From: JAMWDF01 sp964645405
GTDB lineage: Bacteria; Ratteibacteria; UBA8468; B48-G9; DSTR01
Direction: 5' to 3'
Length of the DNA: 64,000 nucleotides
Assembly: GCA_964645405.1 (NCBI GenBank)
Contig: CAZYCA010000044.1
Location: 248,001 to 312,000, forward strand
The notes beneath the pieces are model-generated. The model worked only from the letters and a program-made list of their open reading frames with translations. It made no database searches and had not been told where the DNA came from. Position 1 is the first letter of the stretch, and each line of letters opens with the position of its first letter. The translations under genes were made by a program, and so were the position numbers. This document shows positions 16,805 to 24,996 of the stretch, one piece after another.

Positions 16805-17272
16805 GTGGAAGAAGCAAAGTTTATTGTAGACGGGATGCTTTTAGGGCTGGGTCGCTGGATGCGATTTTTGGGTTGCGATGTTCTCTTTTTTCTGGAGAAA
16901 AGGAAAAGTATGCTGGTCAGGATAGCCAGGTCGGAGAAAAGAATAGTTTTGACCAGGGATACCAGATTTTTTCAGGACCACCCAGAAATCAGTGTTTATA
17001 TCAGTGGAGAAAATATTAAAGAACAACTGCGGGAAATACGGAGACGTTTCCTCCCGGAAAATCAACCTGAGCGCTATCTGACGAGGTGTTCTCTCTGTAA
17101 CCAGTTGCTTATCATGGTGGAAAAGGAGTATGTCCGCAGCAGAGTTCCCCCTTATGTTTTTGACAATCATCACCAGTTCCGCACCTGCCCGGTATGTCAG
17201 AGGATTTACTGGGAAGGAGACCACACTAAAAGAATTAAAGAAGTCCTAAACAGTTTATGGGAAGAAAAATAG
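16805..17272 (+). CDS. Mut7-C domain (PIN-like) RNase/zinc ribbon protein
   Basis: A 155-aa member of the Mut7-C family. The N-terminal PIN-like half has the acidic motif FIVDGMLLGLGRWMRFLG and TRDTRF. A C-terminal zinc ribbon (CSLC...CPVC) follows. The family is named for the C terminus of nematode MUT-7 and is presumed to bind or cut RNA; the target is unknown. The start is GTG at 16805 after a GAGG site. Its end overlaps the AmrS gene by 16 bases, so it belongs to the AMMECR1/Memo unit. Confidence 0.87.
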   Translation: MEEAKFIVDGMLLGLGRWMRFLGCDVLFFLEKRKSMLVRIARSEKRIVLTRDTRFFQDHPEISVYISGENIKEQLREIRRRFLPENQPERYLTRCSLCNQLLIMVEKEYVRSRVPPYVFDNHHQFRTCPVCQRIYWEGDHTKRIKEVLNSLWEEK

Positions 17273-18330
17273 CAGCTTGGCTTCTTTTGTCTGTTTGTGT
17301 CCTCCAGGCGCAACCAGCTGGAAGAAAAGAAGCAGAATTTTTTAAAAAAATTGGTGAAGGGCTGGTTCAATGTTTCCTTTGTCCGAAAAACTGTACCATA
17401 GCCCCTGGTCGTTACGGGTTTTGCCGTGCGAGGAAAAATATTGACGGAACACTTTATTCCCTGGGCTACGGGTTACCCTGTTCTGTTAATGTAGACCCCA
17501 TAGAAAAGAAACCCTTTTTTCATTTTCTTCCTGGCTCTAAAAGTTTCTCTATTGCTTCTGCCGGTTGTAATTTCCGGTGCAAGTTTTGCCAGAACTGGCA
17601 GATTTCCCAATTTTCGCCGGAGCAGACCAAGAATGTTTCCCTGCCGCCGGAGGAAGTTGTGGCAGCAGCATTGCGCTCTGGTTCTCAGTCTATTGCCTAT
17701 ACCTATGCTGAACCGATTAGTTTCTTTGAATATATGAAGGATACAGCGAAGATTGCCCGGTCCCGGGGGCTGAAAAATGTTGTTCATACTGCCGCTTTTG
17801 TTAATCCGGAACCACTGCAGCAGCTATGTCCTTTACTTGATGCGGTAAATGTTGATTTAAAAGGCTTCAATCCAGACTATTACAGAGATATTTGCGGGGG
17901 AGAACTGCTGGTGGTGCTCAATGCTCTGAAGATAATCAAAAAAAATGGTGTCTGGCTGGAAATTACCAATCTGATTGTTCCAGGTTACAATGACAAACCG
18001 GAGGAAATGAAAGCCTTGTGTGATTGGATAGTCAAGAATATGGGGGAAGAAACTCCGGTTCATTTTTCCAGGTTCTATCCTACATACCAGTTTGCCCATC
18101 TTCCGCCTACGCCAACCGCAACTTTAGAAAAAGCTGTCTCTGTTGCTCGGGAAAGTGGACTGAAATATGTTTACATTGGCAACATTCCGGGGCATCCGGC
18201 AGAGAACACCTACTGTCCGAAATGTGGCAGAATACTGATTAAACGTTCTCAGTTTATTGTTCTGGAAAACAATATCAAGGGGGGAAAGTGTCCCTGGTGT
18301 GGAGAAAAGATTGCTGGTTGCTGGAAGTAA
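17257..18330 (+). CDS. amrS: AmmeMemoRadiSam-system radical SAM enzyme with N-terminal signal-like segment
   Basis: A 357-aa radical SAM protein of the AMMECR1/Memo-associated family. After an N-terminal Cys-rich start (CFLCPKNC, GFCRARKN) come VDPIEKKPFFHFLPGS and the cluster C104-C108-C111 in GCNFRCKFCQNWQISQ. A C-terminal zinc-like CPKC...CPWC pair ends the protein. The family's reaction is unknown. Unusually, residues 1-22 read as a Sec signal (charged MGRK, a Leu-rich core, then QAQPAG) placed before the point where typical members begin. No twin-arginine motif. It overlaps Mut7-C by 16 bases and the Memo-AMMECR1 gene by 43 bases. Confidence 0.88.
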   Translation: MGRKIAAWLLLSVCVLQAQPAGRKEAEFFKKIGEGLVQCFLCPKNCTIAPGRYGFCRARKNIDGTLYSLGYGLPCSVNVDPIEKKPFFHFLPGSKSFSIASAGCNFRCKFCQNWQISQFSPEQTKNVSLPPEEVVAAALRSGSQSIAYTYAEPISFFEYMKDTAKIARSRGLKNVVHTAAFVNPEPLQQLCPLLDAVNVDLKGFNPDYYRDICGGELLVVLNALKIIKKNGVWLEITNLIVPGYNDKPEEMKALCDWIVKNMGEETPVHFSRFYPTYQFAHLPPTPTATLEKAVSVARESGLKYVYIGNIPGHPAENTYCPKCGRILIKRSQFIVLENNIKGGKCPWCGEKIAGCWK

Positions 18331-19763
18331 TAATCGTTTTTGTTTTTTTCTCGCAAATTGTTTCTGGTAACGAAAGGCAAGTCAGACAGCCGCGCTTCAG
18401 TGGTCTTTTTTATCCCTCCAGGGCAGAAGAGCTGAGACAGATGGTTAATTCTTTTCTGGACAAGGCATCTCCAGCAAAGGTGGAAGGTCAGCTTTCAGGG
18501 ATAATAGTACCTCACGCCGGTTATATCTATTCCGGGGCTACCGCCGGGCTGGCTTACAGTCTTCTGCGGGGAAGAAAAATTGGCACGGTAATACTTCTGG
18601 GACAGAGTCACCGGGCAAGATTTACCGGTGCCATCATTGATGACCGGGATGCATGGAAGACGCCTTTAGGGAGCATTAAGCTGGATAAAGAATTATTTTC
18701 CCGGCTTTATAAAAAGTCTTGTTTCCATGTAAACAGGTTCTGGATGGATGAGGAACACAGCCTGGAAGTTCAGGTCCCCTTTCTTCAGGTGGTAGCTGAA
18801 ACGAGCAAAATTTTTCCCATCCTTGTTGGAGATGCAGAAGCTGATAACATAAAAAAGATTGCTGCAGAACTGAATGAGGTGATAGGCAACCGGCAAGATA
18901 CCATTATTGTAATCAGCACTGATATGTCCCATTACCATCCATTGGAGGTAGCTACAAAAATTGATTGGGTCTGCCTTCGTTTACTGGAAAACAGGGATAT
19001 TAAAGGATTGAGAGAACAACTGGAGAAGAGACAGGTAGAACTTTGCGGGGAAGCAGCAGTGTTAACACTGCTTTCTCTTCTTTCCTCAAGAGAAAACTGG
19101 AATATGCAGGTGCTGGGATATAGCACTTCAGCGCAAGCCAGCGGCGACAAAAGCAGGGTGGTGGGCTATGGTGCTTTAGCCGTCACTGTGGAGAGCAAGA
19201 AAAAATCTGGGGGTGAGGCCATGCTCAATGAACAGCAGAGAAAGAAGCTTTTGCAATTAGCCAGGGAAACAATTCTCTGTCATCTCCGGGGAGAAAAGTT
19301 ACCCTCTGTAGAAACTGATGATGCCAGGCTAAAAGAAAAAAGGGGTGTTTTTGTCACTCTGAAGAAAAATGATAATCTCCGGGGTTGTATTGGACTTATT
19401 ATACCTGTCACCCCGCTTATGGAAGCGGTCCAGAAGATGGCGATAGAATCAGCCACAGGAGACCCACGTTTTCCCCCGGTAACTATTTCTGAGATGAAAG
19501 AAATTAAAATAGAGATATCTGTGCTCACGGTTCCCAGACGGGTGAATAGTGCTGAGGATATTGTTCTCGGACGGGATGGTGTCATTGTCAAAAGAGGTTT
19601 CCGCCAGGGTGTTTTCCTGCCCCAGGTGGCTGAGGAGACCGGCTGGAATAAAGAACAGTTTCTGAGTAATCTCTGTGCCCATAAGGCAGGGTTGCCTGCT
19701 CGTGCCTGGGAGGAAAAGGAAACAGAACTTTATACCTTTCAGGCTGAAGTTTTCTCGGAATAG
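18288..19763 (+). CDS. Memo-AMMECR1 fusion protein with N-terminal signal-like segment
   Basis: A 491-aa two-domain protein. Residues 35-300 are the Memo family (dioxygenase-like fold), with VRQPRFSGLFYPS, VPHAGY at 74-79, H157 in DEEHSLE and the family CG at 253-254. Residues 315-490 are AMMECR1, with the invariant LRGCIG at 364-369 and DPRFPPV. Both domains usually sit beside AmrS as separate genes or fused. Function is unknown. Residues 11-27 form a strongly hydrophobic segment (EVIIVFVFFSQIVSG) before the normal Memo start, suggesting export or a membrane anchor. The GTG at 18288 follows a strong AAGGGGG site inside amrS. Confidence 0.9.
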   Translation: MSLVWRKDCWLLEVIIVFVFFSQIVSGNERQVRQPRFSGLFYPSRAEELRQMVNSFLDKASPAKVEGQLSGIIVPHAGYIYSGATAGLAYSLLRGRKIGTVILLGQSHRARFTGAIIDDRDAWKTPLGSIKLDKELFSRLYKKSCFHVNRFWMDEEHSLEVQVPFLQVVAETSKIFPILVGDAEADNIKKIAAELNEVIGNRQDTIIVISTDMSHYHPLEVATKIDWVCLRLLENRDIKGLREQLEKRQVELCGEAAVLTLLSLLSSRENWNMQVLGYSTSAQASGDKSRVVGYGALAVTVESKKKSGGEAMLNEQQRKKLLQLARETILCHLRGEKLPSVETDDARLKEKRGVFVTLKKNDNLRGCIGLIIPVTPLMEAVQKMAIESATGDPRFPPVTISEMKEIKIEISVLTVPRRVNSAEDIVLGRDGVIVKRGFRQGVFLPQVAEETGWNKEQFLSNLCAHKAGLPARAWEEKETELYTFQAEVFSE

Positions 19764-19768
19764 TTAGC

Positions 19769-20248
19769 ATGGAAATTTATCTGCTTCGTCATGGTCAGGC
19801 TACCAGCAAAGAGTCCAATCCGGAAAGGCCACTTACCCCGGAAGGAAGAAATCAGGTCCTGGTAATGGGCAGGTGGCTGGCGGTTCTGGGAGTAAAATTT
19901 ACTAGGGTTATCTCCAGCAGCAAAAAGCGTGCTCTGGAGACAGCCTGTCTTGTTGCTGGGGAGACAGGATTTCCTGTGGAAAAAATTGTAACAGATGATA
20001 GACTTCTGCCGGAAAGCAACGGAGAAGAAATTCTGGGAATCCTTCAGTCTTTTGCTGAAGAAGAGAAAATACTGGTTGTTGGTCATCTTCCCTCTTTAGC
20101 AGAAGCAGCCGCCGGGCTGGTTGGTGCCGGTTGTATCTTTCGGTTTGCCGAGGCTGGTTTATGCCGGATTGACTGGCAGAAAGATAGGGATAAATTCGGT
20201 GTTTTAGTCTGGTTGCTTCATCCGCAGCTGGCCTACCTCAGGAAATAG
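19769..20248 (+). CDS. sixA: Phosphohistidine phosphatase SixA
   Basis: A 159-aa histidine phosphatase. The catalytic RHG is at 7-9 (YLLRHGQA) and the second His is H106 in VVGHLPSL. SSSKKRALETA carries the second Arg. SixA removes phosphate from phosphohistidines such as those of PTS-Ntr proteins or histidine kinases. It begins 5 bases after the Memo-AMMECR1 stop and is probably the last gene of that unit. tRNA-Lys follows with its own promoter. Confidence 0.9.
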   Translation: MEIYLLRHGQATSKESNPERPLTPEGRNQVLVMGRWLAVLGVKFTRVISSSKKRALETACLVAGETGFPVEKIVTDDRLLPESNGEEILGILQSFAEEEKILVVGHLPSLAEAAAGLVGAGCIFRFAEAGLCRIDWQKDRDKFGVLVWLLHPQLAYLRK

Positions 20249-20277
20249 CTTTTAGAGAGAGGTTTTATACTGGCAGT

Positions 20278-20306
20278 TTGGCTTTCTCAGAATAATCCGG
20301 TATAAT
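20278..20306 (+). promoter_or_regulatory. Promoter of tRNA-Lys
   Basis: -35 TTGGCT at 20278-20283, 17-base spacer, perfect -10 TATAAT at 20301-20306. Start near 20313, seven bases before the tRNA. Confidence 0.82.
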
Positions 20307-20319
20307 AGATGCCGCTGAA

Positions 20320-20392
20320 AGGCCGCTAGCTCATCTGGTAGAGCACCGCCCTTTTAAGGCGGGGGTGGCGGGTTCGAGCCCCGCGCGGCCTA
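20320..20392 (+). tRNA. tRNA-Lys (anticodon TTT)
   Basis: Acceptor AGGCCGC/GCGGCCT is fully paired. Anticodon arm CCGCC-CTTTTAA-GGCGG, five-base variable loop, T arm GCGGG-TTCGAGC-CCCGC. Discriminator A, no encoded CCA (ACGA follows). The downstream ORF starts 35 bases later without a promoter of its own. Confidence 0.96.
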
Positions 20393-20427
20393 CGAGGAAG
20401 AGCTGGAAGAATACGGGAGGAGAAAAA

Positions 20428-20694
20428 ATGCCAATTTTTGGAAGAGGACGAAGGAAAGAAAACGAAGGCAGGAGTCAAGAAGGAATAAACAGCGCCCGTT
20501 TTTTAAAGTTAGTAGGAGAAAAATATCCAGGATACGAAGATGGTGTACGCACTGTTTTATTCGGTACAAAACCTTACGATAGTTTTATCCAGGCTGGTGT
20601 TAGCGTGAGAAGATTTGGCAATAATATTGAGGCTGAAATTGAAATTGAAGGTCAATCCTTAAAGTTTCAGTGGCGACGCACCCCGCAGATTTAA
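20428..20694 (+). CDS. Hypothetical 88-aa protein downstream of tRNA-Lys
   Basis: I do not recognise this family. The ATG at 20428 has a strong GGGAGG site, supporting a real gene. The first 20 residues are very basic (MPIFGRGRRKENEGRSQ). The rest alternates charged and hydrophobic residues, ending in a probable beta-hairpin (VRRFGNNIEAEIEIEGQSLKF) and QWRR. No signal peptide, membrane helix or Cys pair. The basic N terminus would suit nucleic-acid or ribosome binding, which is only a guess. It is probably cotranscribed with the tRNA, and is convergent with the GHMP-kinase fusion gene. Confidence 0.75.
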   Translation: MPIFGRGRRKENEGRSQEGINSARFLKLVGEKYPGYEDGVRTVLFGTKPYDSFIQAGVSVRRFGNNIEAEIEIEGQSLKFQWRRTPQI

Positions 20695-20744
20695 GATAAC
20701 CCCCTGAAAAAAAGAACCAACAATAGTTGATTCTTGCCAGTTAC

Positions 20745-22685
20745 CTACTGTTTTACTTTCTTTTCCATCAGCGGAAAATCTATGATGGTTTGACGGAAGG
20801 CTTCAGGAGTGCCAATATCAAAGCGCTGTCCCTGAACGAGATAGCCAATGAATTCATCTTCCTGCCGCAGACGGTCAAGGCAGGAAGTTAGCTGAAACTC
20901 GCCATGCTCCCGGATGTTTAACCTTATATGTTCTTCCAGAAAATCAAAAATCTTGGGTTTAAGGATGTAAATTCCAAAAATTGTTAGATAGCTATTTTCA
21001 GGAATTCCTTCTACCCGCAGATGCTTCCTGGCATATTCCACATTTGGTTTCTCATAAAAGGAAGTGATATCCAGAATAGAACCAGGATGCCTCCATGTAC
21101 CTGTCACGCAGCCAAACTGATGGACTTCCTTTTCCGAAGTAATTTTCAGGCCCACCACGTTGCAACCGAATCGTTCGTAAACCTTGAGTAACTGACTGGC
21201 GCAGGGTACGTCGGTACTGGAGACATAAAGGTGGTCTCCCAGGAGCAACAAAAATGGTTCCTGATTAACCCAGGAGCGACTGCAGTAAACAGCATGACCG
21301 AAACCTTCCTGGACATCCTGAGAAATGATGGTCACCCGGCGGCCCACTTCCATCAGATATTGAAGGTATTGCTTGCTTTCTTCCGAAAGCTTGTTTAAGT
21401 TTTCAATAGAGGGTGGGGTGCCGAAAAACTCCTCAAAAATGTCCCGGTCGTTTTTCTGAACAATGAGGCAAACTTCTTCTATCCCTGTAGCCAGTGCTTC
21501 TTCTACAATGAACAAAATCACAGGTTTTGCCCGACCGTAACTGTCCACCACAGGGAAAACTTCTTTTTTGATAACCTTTGTTGCGGGAAAAAGATGGGGA
21601 CCAAAACCGGCTGCCGGGATAATAGCTTTCTTCACCCGTGTTCCAGAACGGAGGGTTAAAGCCAGACCTTCCATCCCTAATTCCTGTTCCACTAAGGAAA
21701 TTACCTTTCCCTGACAGTTCTGGTCGCGAACTATAAACTGGGCGCTACCATCACCCTGAGAACCAACTCCTTTACCTCCCCAGATATATGGTTGTAAACC
21801 CGGGTAAGAAAGGACCCGGTGCAGGACTGGTGCGGTTAACTGGGAAGGACAGGCTGGTTGTACTAATGTGTCAAACTGTTTTTGTGCTTCCAACATCAGA
21901 CTGCCTATTAAAGCAGCATCCCCCTTTTGTATTGCTTCTACAGCTTGCAGGGTAATTTTTTTGTTGACGGGACCGAGGTAGCTCTGGACATTTTTCTGTA
22001 TTTCGTTTTCGGCAAAGGGATAACAGTGGTGGAGTTTATTCAAAATTTCTCTGGTATCCTTGCTGGCTTTCAAATCTACTACTACAAAGTATAAGTCCGT
22101 GGGAACAGTTAATTCCTGTATCTCAATCTGTTCGCCATCAAAAATCATTAGAAGTGGTCGACTGCCATAGGCACAGGCCTGGTCCATCCGTCCGCAGCGG
22201 GAAGGAGTGGTTATTTCTCCCAGATAGGCAAGTTCCATTTCACCCCGTACTGTCATCTTCAAGTCATAAACCCGGTTGAAGGCCCGCGCTACCAGTACAC
22301 AGATAGCCGCACTGGAAGATAAACCTTTTTTTACAGGTAAGTCCATATGATAGTTATCAATTTCCAGACCTCTTACCCGGTAATGCACCATAACCTGGTA
22401 GGCAACACCAGCAGCATAACTGAAAAATCCCCCTTCCTGGGCAATTTTCAGGAGAGTATCTTTATCCATAGGAACATCAAGAACCTGCCGGTAGTTATCC
22501 CTGGTTGCTGCAGAATGCAGGACAAATCTGGTGGGATGGGGACGAACTTCAGCAAAAATACCCTGGTTTGTGCCAGTGATAAGTGTATAGCCCTTTTCTA
22601 ATTCAGCATTGAACCTGCGGTAGCCTCCAGCCCAGTCACTGTGTTCGCCGAAAAGACAGATGCGACCCGGAACAAAAAGTTGCAT
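20745..22685 (-). CDS. Fused GHMP sugar kinase and GalU-like sugar-1-phosphate nucleotidyltransferase
   Basis: A 646-aa two-enzyme protein. Residues 1-345 are a GHMP kinase: PGRICLFGEHSDWAGGY (6-22), PVKKGLSSSAA (117-127), CGRMDQ with D168 and the Gly-rich KGVGSQGDGSA. Residues 350-640 are a GalU-like nucleotidyltransferase: PAAGFGPHLFPATK (357-370), LLGDH (481-485), EKP (545-547), GEFQLT (595-600) and FDIGTP (622-627). A sugar would be phosphorylated at C1 and then joined to a nucleotide in one chain. Domain order is opposite to that of the fucose FKP enzymes. The usual GxGTRxxP signature reads GFGPHLFP, so the Thr-Arg pair is Pro-His. Sugar and nucleotide are unknown. Confidence 0.85.
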   Translation of the reverse strand: MQLFVPGRICLFGEHSDWAGGYRRFNAELEKGYTLITGTNQGIFAEVRPHPTRFVLHSAATRDNYRQVLDVPMDKDTLLKIAQEGGFFSYAAGVAYQVMVHYRVRGLEIDNYHMDLPVKKGLSSSAAICVLVARAFNRVYDLKMTVRGEMELAYLGEITTPSRCGRMDQACAYGSRPLLMIFDGEQIEIQELTVPTDLYFVVVDLKASKDTREILNKLHHCYPFAENEIQKNVQSYLGPVNKKITLQAVEAIQKGDAALIGSLMLEAQKQFDTLVQPACPSQLTAPVLHRVLSYPGLQPYIWGGKGVGSQGDGSAQFIVRDQNCQGKVISLVEQELGMEGLALTLRSGTRVKKAIIPAAGFGPHLFPATKVIKKEVFPVVDSYGRAKPVILFIVEEALATGIEEVCLIVQKNDRDIFEEFFGTPPSIENLNKLSEESKQYLQYLMEVGRRVTIISQDVQEGFGHAVYCSRSWVNQEPFLLLLGDHLYVSSTDVPCASQLLKVYERFGCNVVGLKITSEKEVHQFGCVTGTWRHPGSILDITSFYEKPNVEYARKHLRVEGIPENSYLTIFGIYILKPKIFDFLEEHIRLNIREHGEFQLTSCLDRLRQEDEFIGYLVQGQRFDIGTPEAFRQTIIDFPLMEKKVKQ

Positions 22686-22691
22686 ACAACC

Positions 22692-22722
22692 ATTTTATCA
22701 CAGCAAAGGGGGAAAGCGGCAA
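22692..22722 (-). promoter_or_regulatory. -10 element and weak -35 of the GHMP kinase fusion
   Basis: On the minus strand TAAAAT (22697-22692) ends 6 bases before the ATG at 22685. The best -35 is TTGCCG (22722-22717) with a long 19-base spacer. No Shine-Dalgarno. Confidence 0.48.
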
Positions 22723-22736
22723 GAATCTCTAAAAAG

Positions 22737-22765
22737 TTGAAAATAACTTCCTTTCATTCTATACT
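22737..22765 (+). promoter_or_regulatory. Promoter of rmlB
   Basis: -35 TTGAAA at 22737-22742, 17-base spacer, -10 TATACT at 22760-22765. Start near 22772, giving a leader of about 20 bases to the ATG at 22793. Confidence 0.76.
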
Positions 22766-22792
22766 GCAATAGGTAAACAAATCTCGTCCGAA

Positions 22793-23800
22793 ATGAAAAG
22801 TCTAAAAATTGTAGTGACAGGAGGGGCAGGTTTCATTGGTTCTCACTTCATTCGTTATCTTTTGAAGACTGAACCGGAATGTGAGATTCTGAACATTGAT
22901 AAGTTAACCTACGCAGGCAACCTGAAAAATTTATCTGATATAAGCTCTGACAGAAGATACCATTTTGTGCAGGAGGATATCTGCCACCAGAAAACAATGG
23001 AAAATCTGGTGAAAGGCTGGGATGTACTGGTAAACTTTGCCGCGGAAACGCATGTGGACCGTTCCTTAATTGACCGGGAAAGTTTTCTCCGAACTGATGT
23101 CTGGGGTGTCTTTTCCCTGCTGGAGGCAACCCGCAGTTCCGGTATCAAAAAGTTCCTGCAGATATCCACGGATGAGGTTTATGGGTTTATCAGAAAAGGT
23201 TCTGTCTCCGAAGATGGTTTGCTTTCTCCCACCAATCCTTACGCGGCAACTAAGGCAGCAGCTGACTTACTGGCACTATCCTATTTCCGAACCTGCCGGA
23301 TACCTGTCTGCATTATTCGCAGTACCAATAATTTTGGTTCTTTCCAGCATCCGGAGAAGATGATACCACTTTTCATTACCAATGCCCTGGAAGGTAAAGA
23401 GTTACCTTTGTATGGGGATGGACATCAGGTGCGAGAGTGGTTGTTTGTAGAGGATAACTGCCGGGCTATTGGTATTATCCTGAAAAAGGGGAAACCCGGT
23501 CATATTTATCATGTCTCGCCGCAGGTTGGCTACAGAAATTTAACTGTAGCCAGAAAGATTATCAGAATGTTAGGGAAGGAAGAATCTCTGATTAAGAAAG
23601 TGAAAGACCGGCCGGGTCATGACCGTCGTTACAGTCTGGCCTGTGAAAAAATAAAAAAGCTGGGCTGGCAGCCGCAATGGAAGTTTGAGAAAGCTCTGGC
23701 AGAGACTGTTGATTGGTACCGGAGAAATGTTTCCTGGTGGAAAAGTATCAAGAACGGTTCTTTTCGTCATTATTATCAGCAGCAGTATCAGGGCAGGTAA
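22793..23800 (+). CDS. rmlB: dTDP-glucose 4,6-dehydratase
   Basis: A 335-aa extended-SDR enzyme converting dTDP-glucose to its 4-keto-6-deoxy form in nucleotide-sugar synthesis. Rossmann motif GGAGFIGSH; active-site TDE at 126-128 (STDEVYG), Y150 and K154 (NPYAATKAA), RSTNNFGSFQHPEKMIP, VREWLFVEDNC and DRPGHDRRYS, which together are diagnostic of RmlB. A RmlA-like transferase lies at 41.5 kb, but rmlC and rmlD are not in the window. It supplies sugars for LPS or other surface glycans. Confidence 0.92.
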   Translation: MKSLKIVVTGGAGFIGSHFIRYLLKTEPECEILNIDKLTYAGNLKNLSDISSDRRYHFVQEDICHQKTMENLVKGWDVLVNFAAETHVDRSLIDRESFLRTDVWGVFSLLEATRSSGIKKFLQISTDEVYGFIRKGSVSEDGLLSPTNPYAATKAAADLLALSYFRTCRIPVCIIRSTNNFGSFQHPEKMIPLFITNALEGKELPLYGDGHQVREWLFVEDNCRAIGIILKKGKPGHIYHVSPQVGYRNLTVARKIIRMLGKEESLIKKVKDRPGHDRRYSLACEKIKKLGWQPQWKFEKALAETVDWYRRNVSWWKSIKNGSFRHYYQQQYQGR

Positions 23801-23802
23801 CA

Positions 23803-23841
23803 GGTGAGAGAATCAGCAGGAGAAGATTTTTTCTCTTCACC
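23803..23841 (+). other. Imperfect inverted repeat after rmlB
   Basis: GGTGAGAGAA and TTCTCTTCACC can pair with one bulge around an 18-base loop. There is no T-tract after it, so it is a poor intrinsic terminator; it could protect the rmlB mRNA 3' end. The remaining bases up to the tRNA-Glu promoter show nothing else. Confidence 0.3.
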
Positions 23842-23885
23842 AGCATCTAAAATACTGCTTACCCGGTAGGTACTGAGTTAGCATT

Positions 23886-23914
23886 TTGACGGGGTAAGTG
23901 TTTTGTTATAAAAT
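23886..23914 (+). promoter_or_regulatory. Promoter of tRNA-Glu
   Basis: -35 TTGACG at 23886-23891, 17-base spacer, -10 TAAAAT at 23909-23914. Start near 23921, about 15 bases before the tRNA. Confidence 0.82.
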
Positions 23915-23935
23915 TATTCGTTATAGAGAATGCCA

Positions 23936-24008
23936 GCCCCCATCGACTAGAGGCCTAGGTCACCACTCTTTCAAGGTGGTAGCACCGGTTCGATTCCGGT
24001 TGGGGGCG
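23936..24008 (+). tRNA. tRNA-Glu (anticodon TTC)
   Basis: Acceptor GCCCCCA/TGGGGGC, D arm GACT...GGTC, anticodon arm CCACT-CTTTCAA-GGTGG, T arm ACCGG-TTCGATT-CCGGT, discriminator G. No encoded CCA; a run of six T follows at 24010-24015 and may end the transcript before the convergent lipoprotein gene. Confidence 0.96.
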
Positions 24009-24013
24009 CTTTT

Positions 24014-24979
24014 TTAACGGGTGACTGGAACTTTTAGTTTCTGGCCGACAAAAACTTCCATTGTTTTCAATTTATTTATCTCCACCAGTTCTTTAGTGGT
24101 AGTGCCGTATTTTTTAGCGATACCGGTAAGGGAATCACCCCGTTTCACAGTATAAGTGATATAAGAAAATGATTCCCGGAGAGAAGAAAGGTTATCCTTT
24201 TCTGCTGGTACAGAGCCGACCAGACCAAGTTTTCTCCTCAGAGACTGAATTTCACTTTCCTGTCGTACCATTTCGTCCACCAGCGTATTCATCCGGGAAC
24301 TAAACTCTTCTCTCAGCGCTAAGATAAGTTTTTCCGGAGAGCTGGGGGTAGTTTTAAGCGAGCGAATCTCACTTTCCTGCCGGGTAAGTTCGGAAAGAAT
24401 AAGTTCCTTACTTTTGCTGGTATCTTCTTCCAGTTGCTTCATTTTTTCCCTTATGGTCTGGTAGTCTTTTTCCAGTTGCTCCATGCGGGAAGTGAATTTC
24501 TCCAGCGAGAGGGAAAGGCTGTTAAAATAATTCTTGAGGTTACCGAGTTCACTCTGGAGAGTCTGAAAGGCAGTTATTGTGGAGCTGAAAGTATTCATCA
24601 GTTCGTTTTGCCTTTGTTTCAAGGATTCTATTTCTCTGTGGAAGGCAGCGTTTTTATTTTCCTGCTCCGTTAGATTCTTATTGAGGCTCTCCCGCAACTG
24701 GTAATCCAGTTCGTTTATTTTTCCCTCTAACTCCCTTAACTGCTGGGAGAAAGTCTGCAGCTTTTCGCTGAAGGAACTACGTTCTGCTGCCATCGTTTTA
24801 CTCTGTTCTTCAATTTTTCGGTTCATCTCATCACGTAAGTCCTCTACTTTGGCATCAAGATGAGATAGCCCCTGGGTATATTCCTCCCTCATGGAATCTA
24901 AATCCTTCTTTCCTACCAGAGTCTCACATCCTGTTAAAAGAAGCGGGATGACAGGTATCAGCCAGAATTTTTTGTTCAT
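24014..24979 (-). CDS. Coiled-coil lipoprotein with C-terminal LysM domain
   Basis: A 321-aa lipoprotein (lipobox LLTGC, Cys18). Residues about 25-260 are almost entirely Glu/Lys/Gln/Leu coiled coil. Residues 272-320 are a LysM peptidoglycan-binding domain (YTVKRGDSLTGIAKKYG, NKLKTMEVFVGQKLKVP). It is the last gene of the tol-pal unit, the place where proteobacteria carry cpoB/ybgF. A long coil tethered to the outer membrane and ending in a wall-binding domain could link or space the envelope layers. The role is inferred from context. Confidence 0.82.
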   Translation of the reverse strand: MNKKFWLIPVIPLLLTGCETLVGKKDLDSMREEYTQGLSHLDAKVEDLRDEMNRKIEEQSKTMAAERSSFSEKLQTFSQQLRELEGKINELDYQLRESLNKNLTEQENKNAAFHREIESLKQRQNELMNTFSSTITAFQTLQSELGNLKNYFNSLSLSLEKFTSRMEQLEKDYQTIREKMKQLEEDTSKSKELILSELTRQESEIRSLKTTPSSPEKLILALREEFSSRMNTLVDEMVRQESEIQSLRRKLGLVGSVPAEKDNLSSLRESFSYITYTVKRGDSLTGIAKKYGTTTKELVEINKLKTMEVFVGQKLKVPVTR

Positions 24980-24996
24980 ATGCGGTCCTGGAAAAA

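Noticed and set aside
23803..23841. Intrinsic terminator after rmlB
   Set aside because: The stem is imperfect, the loop long, and no T-tract follows; kept only as an inverted repeat.
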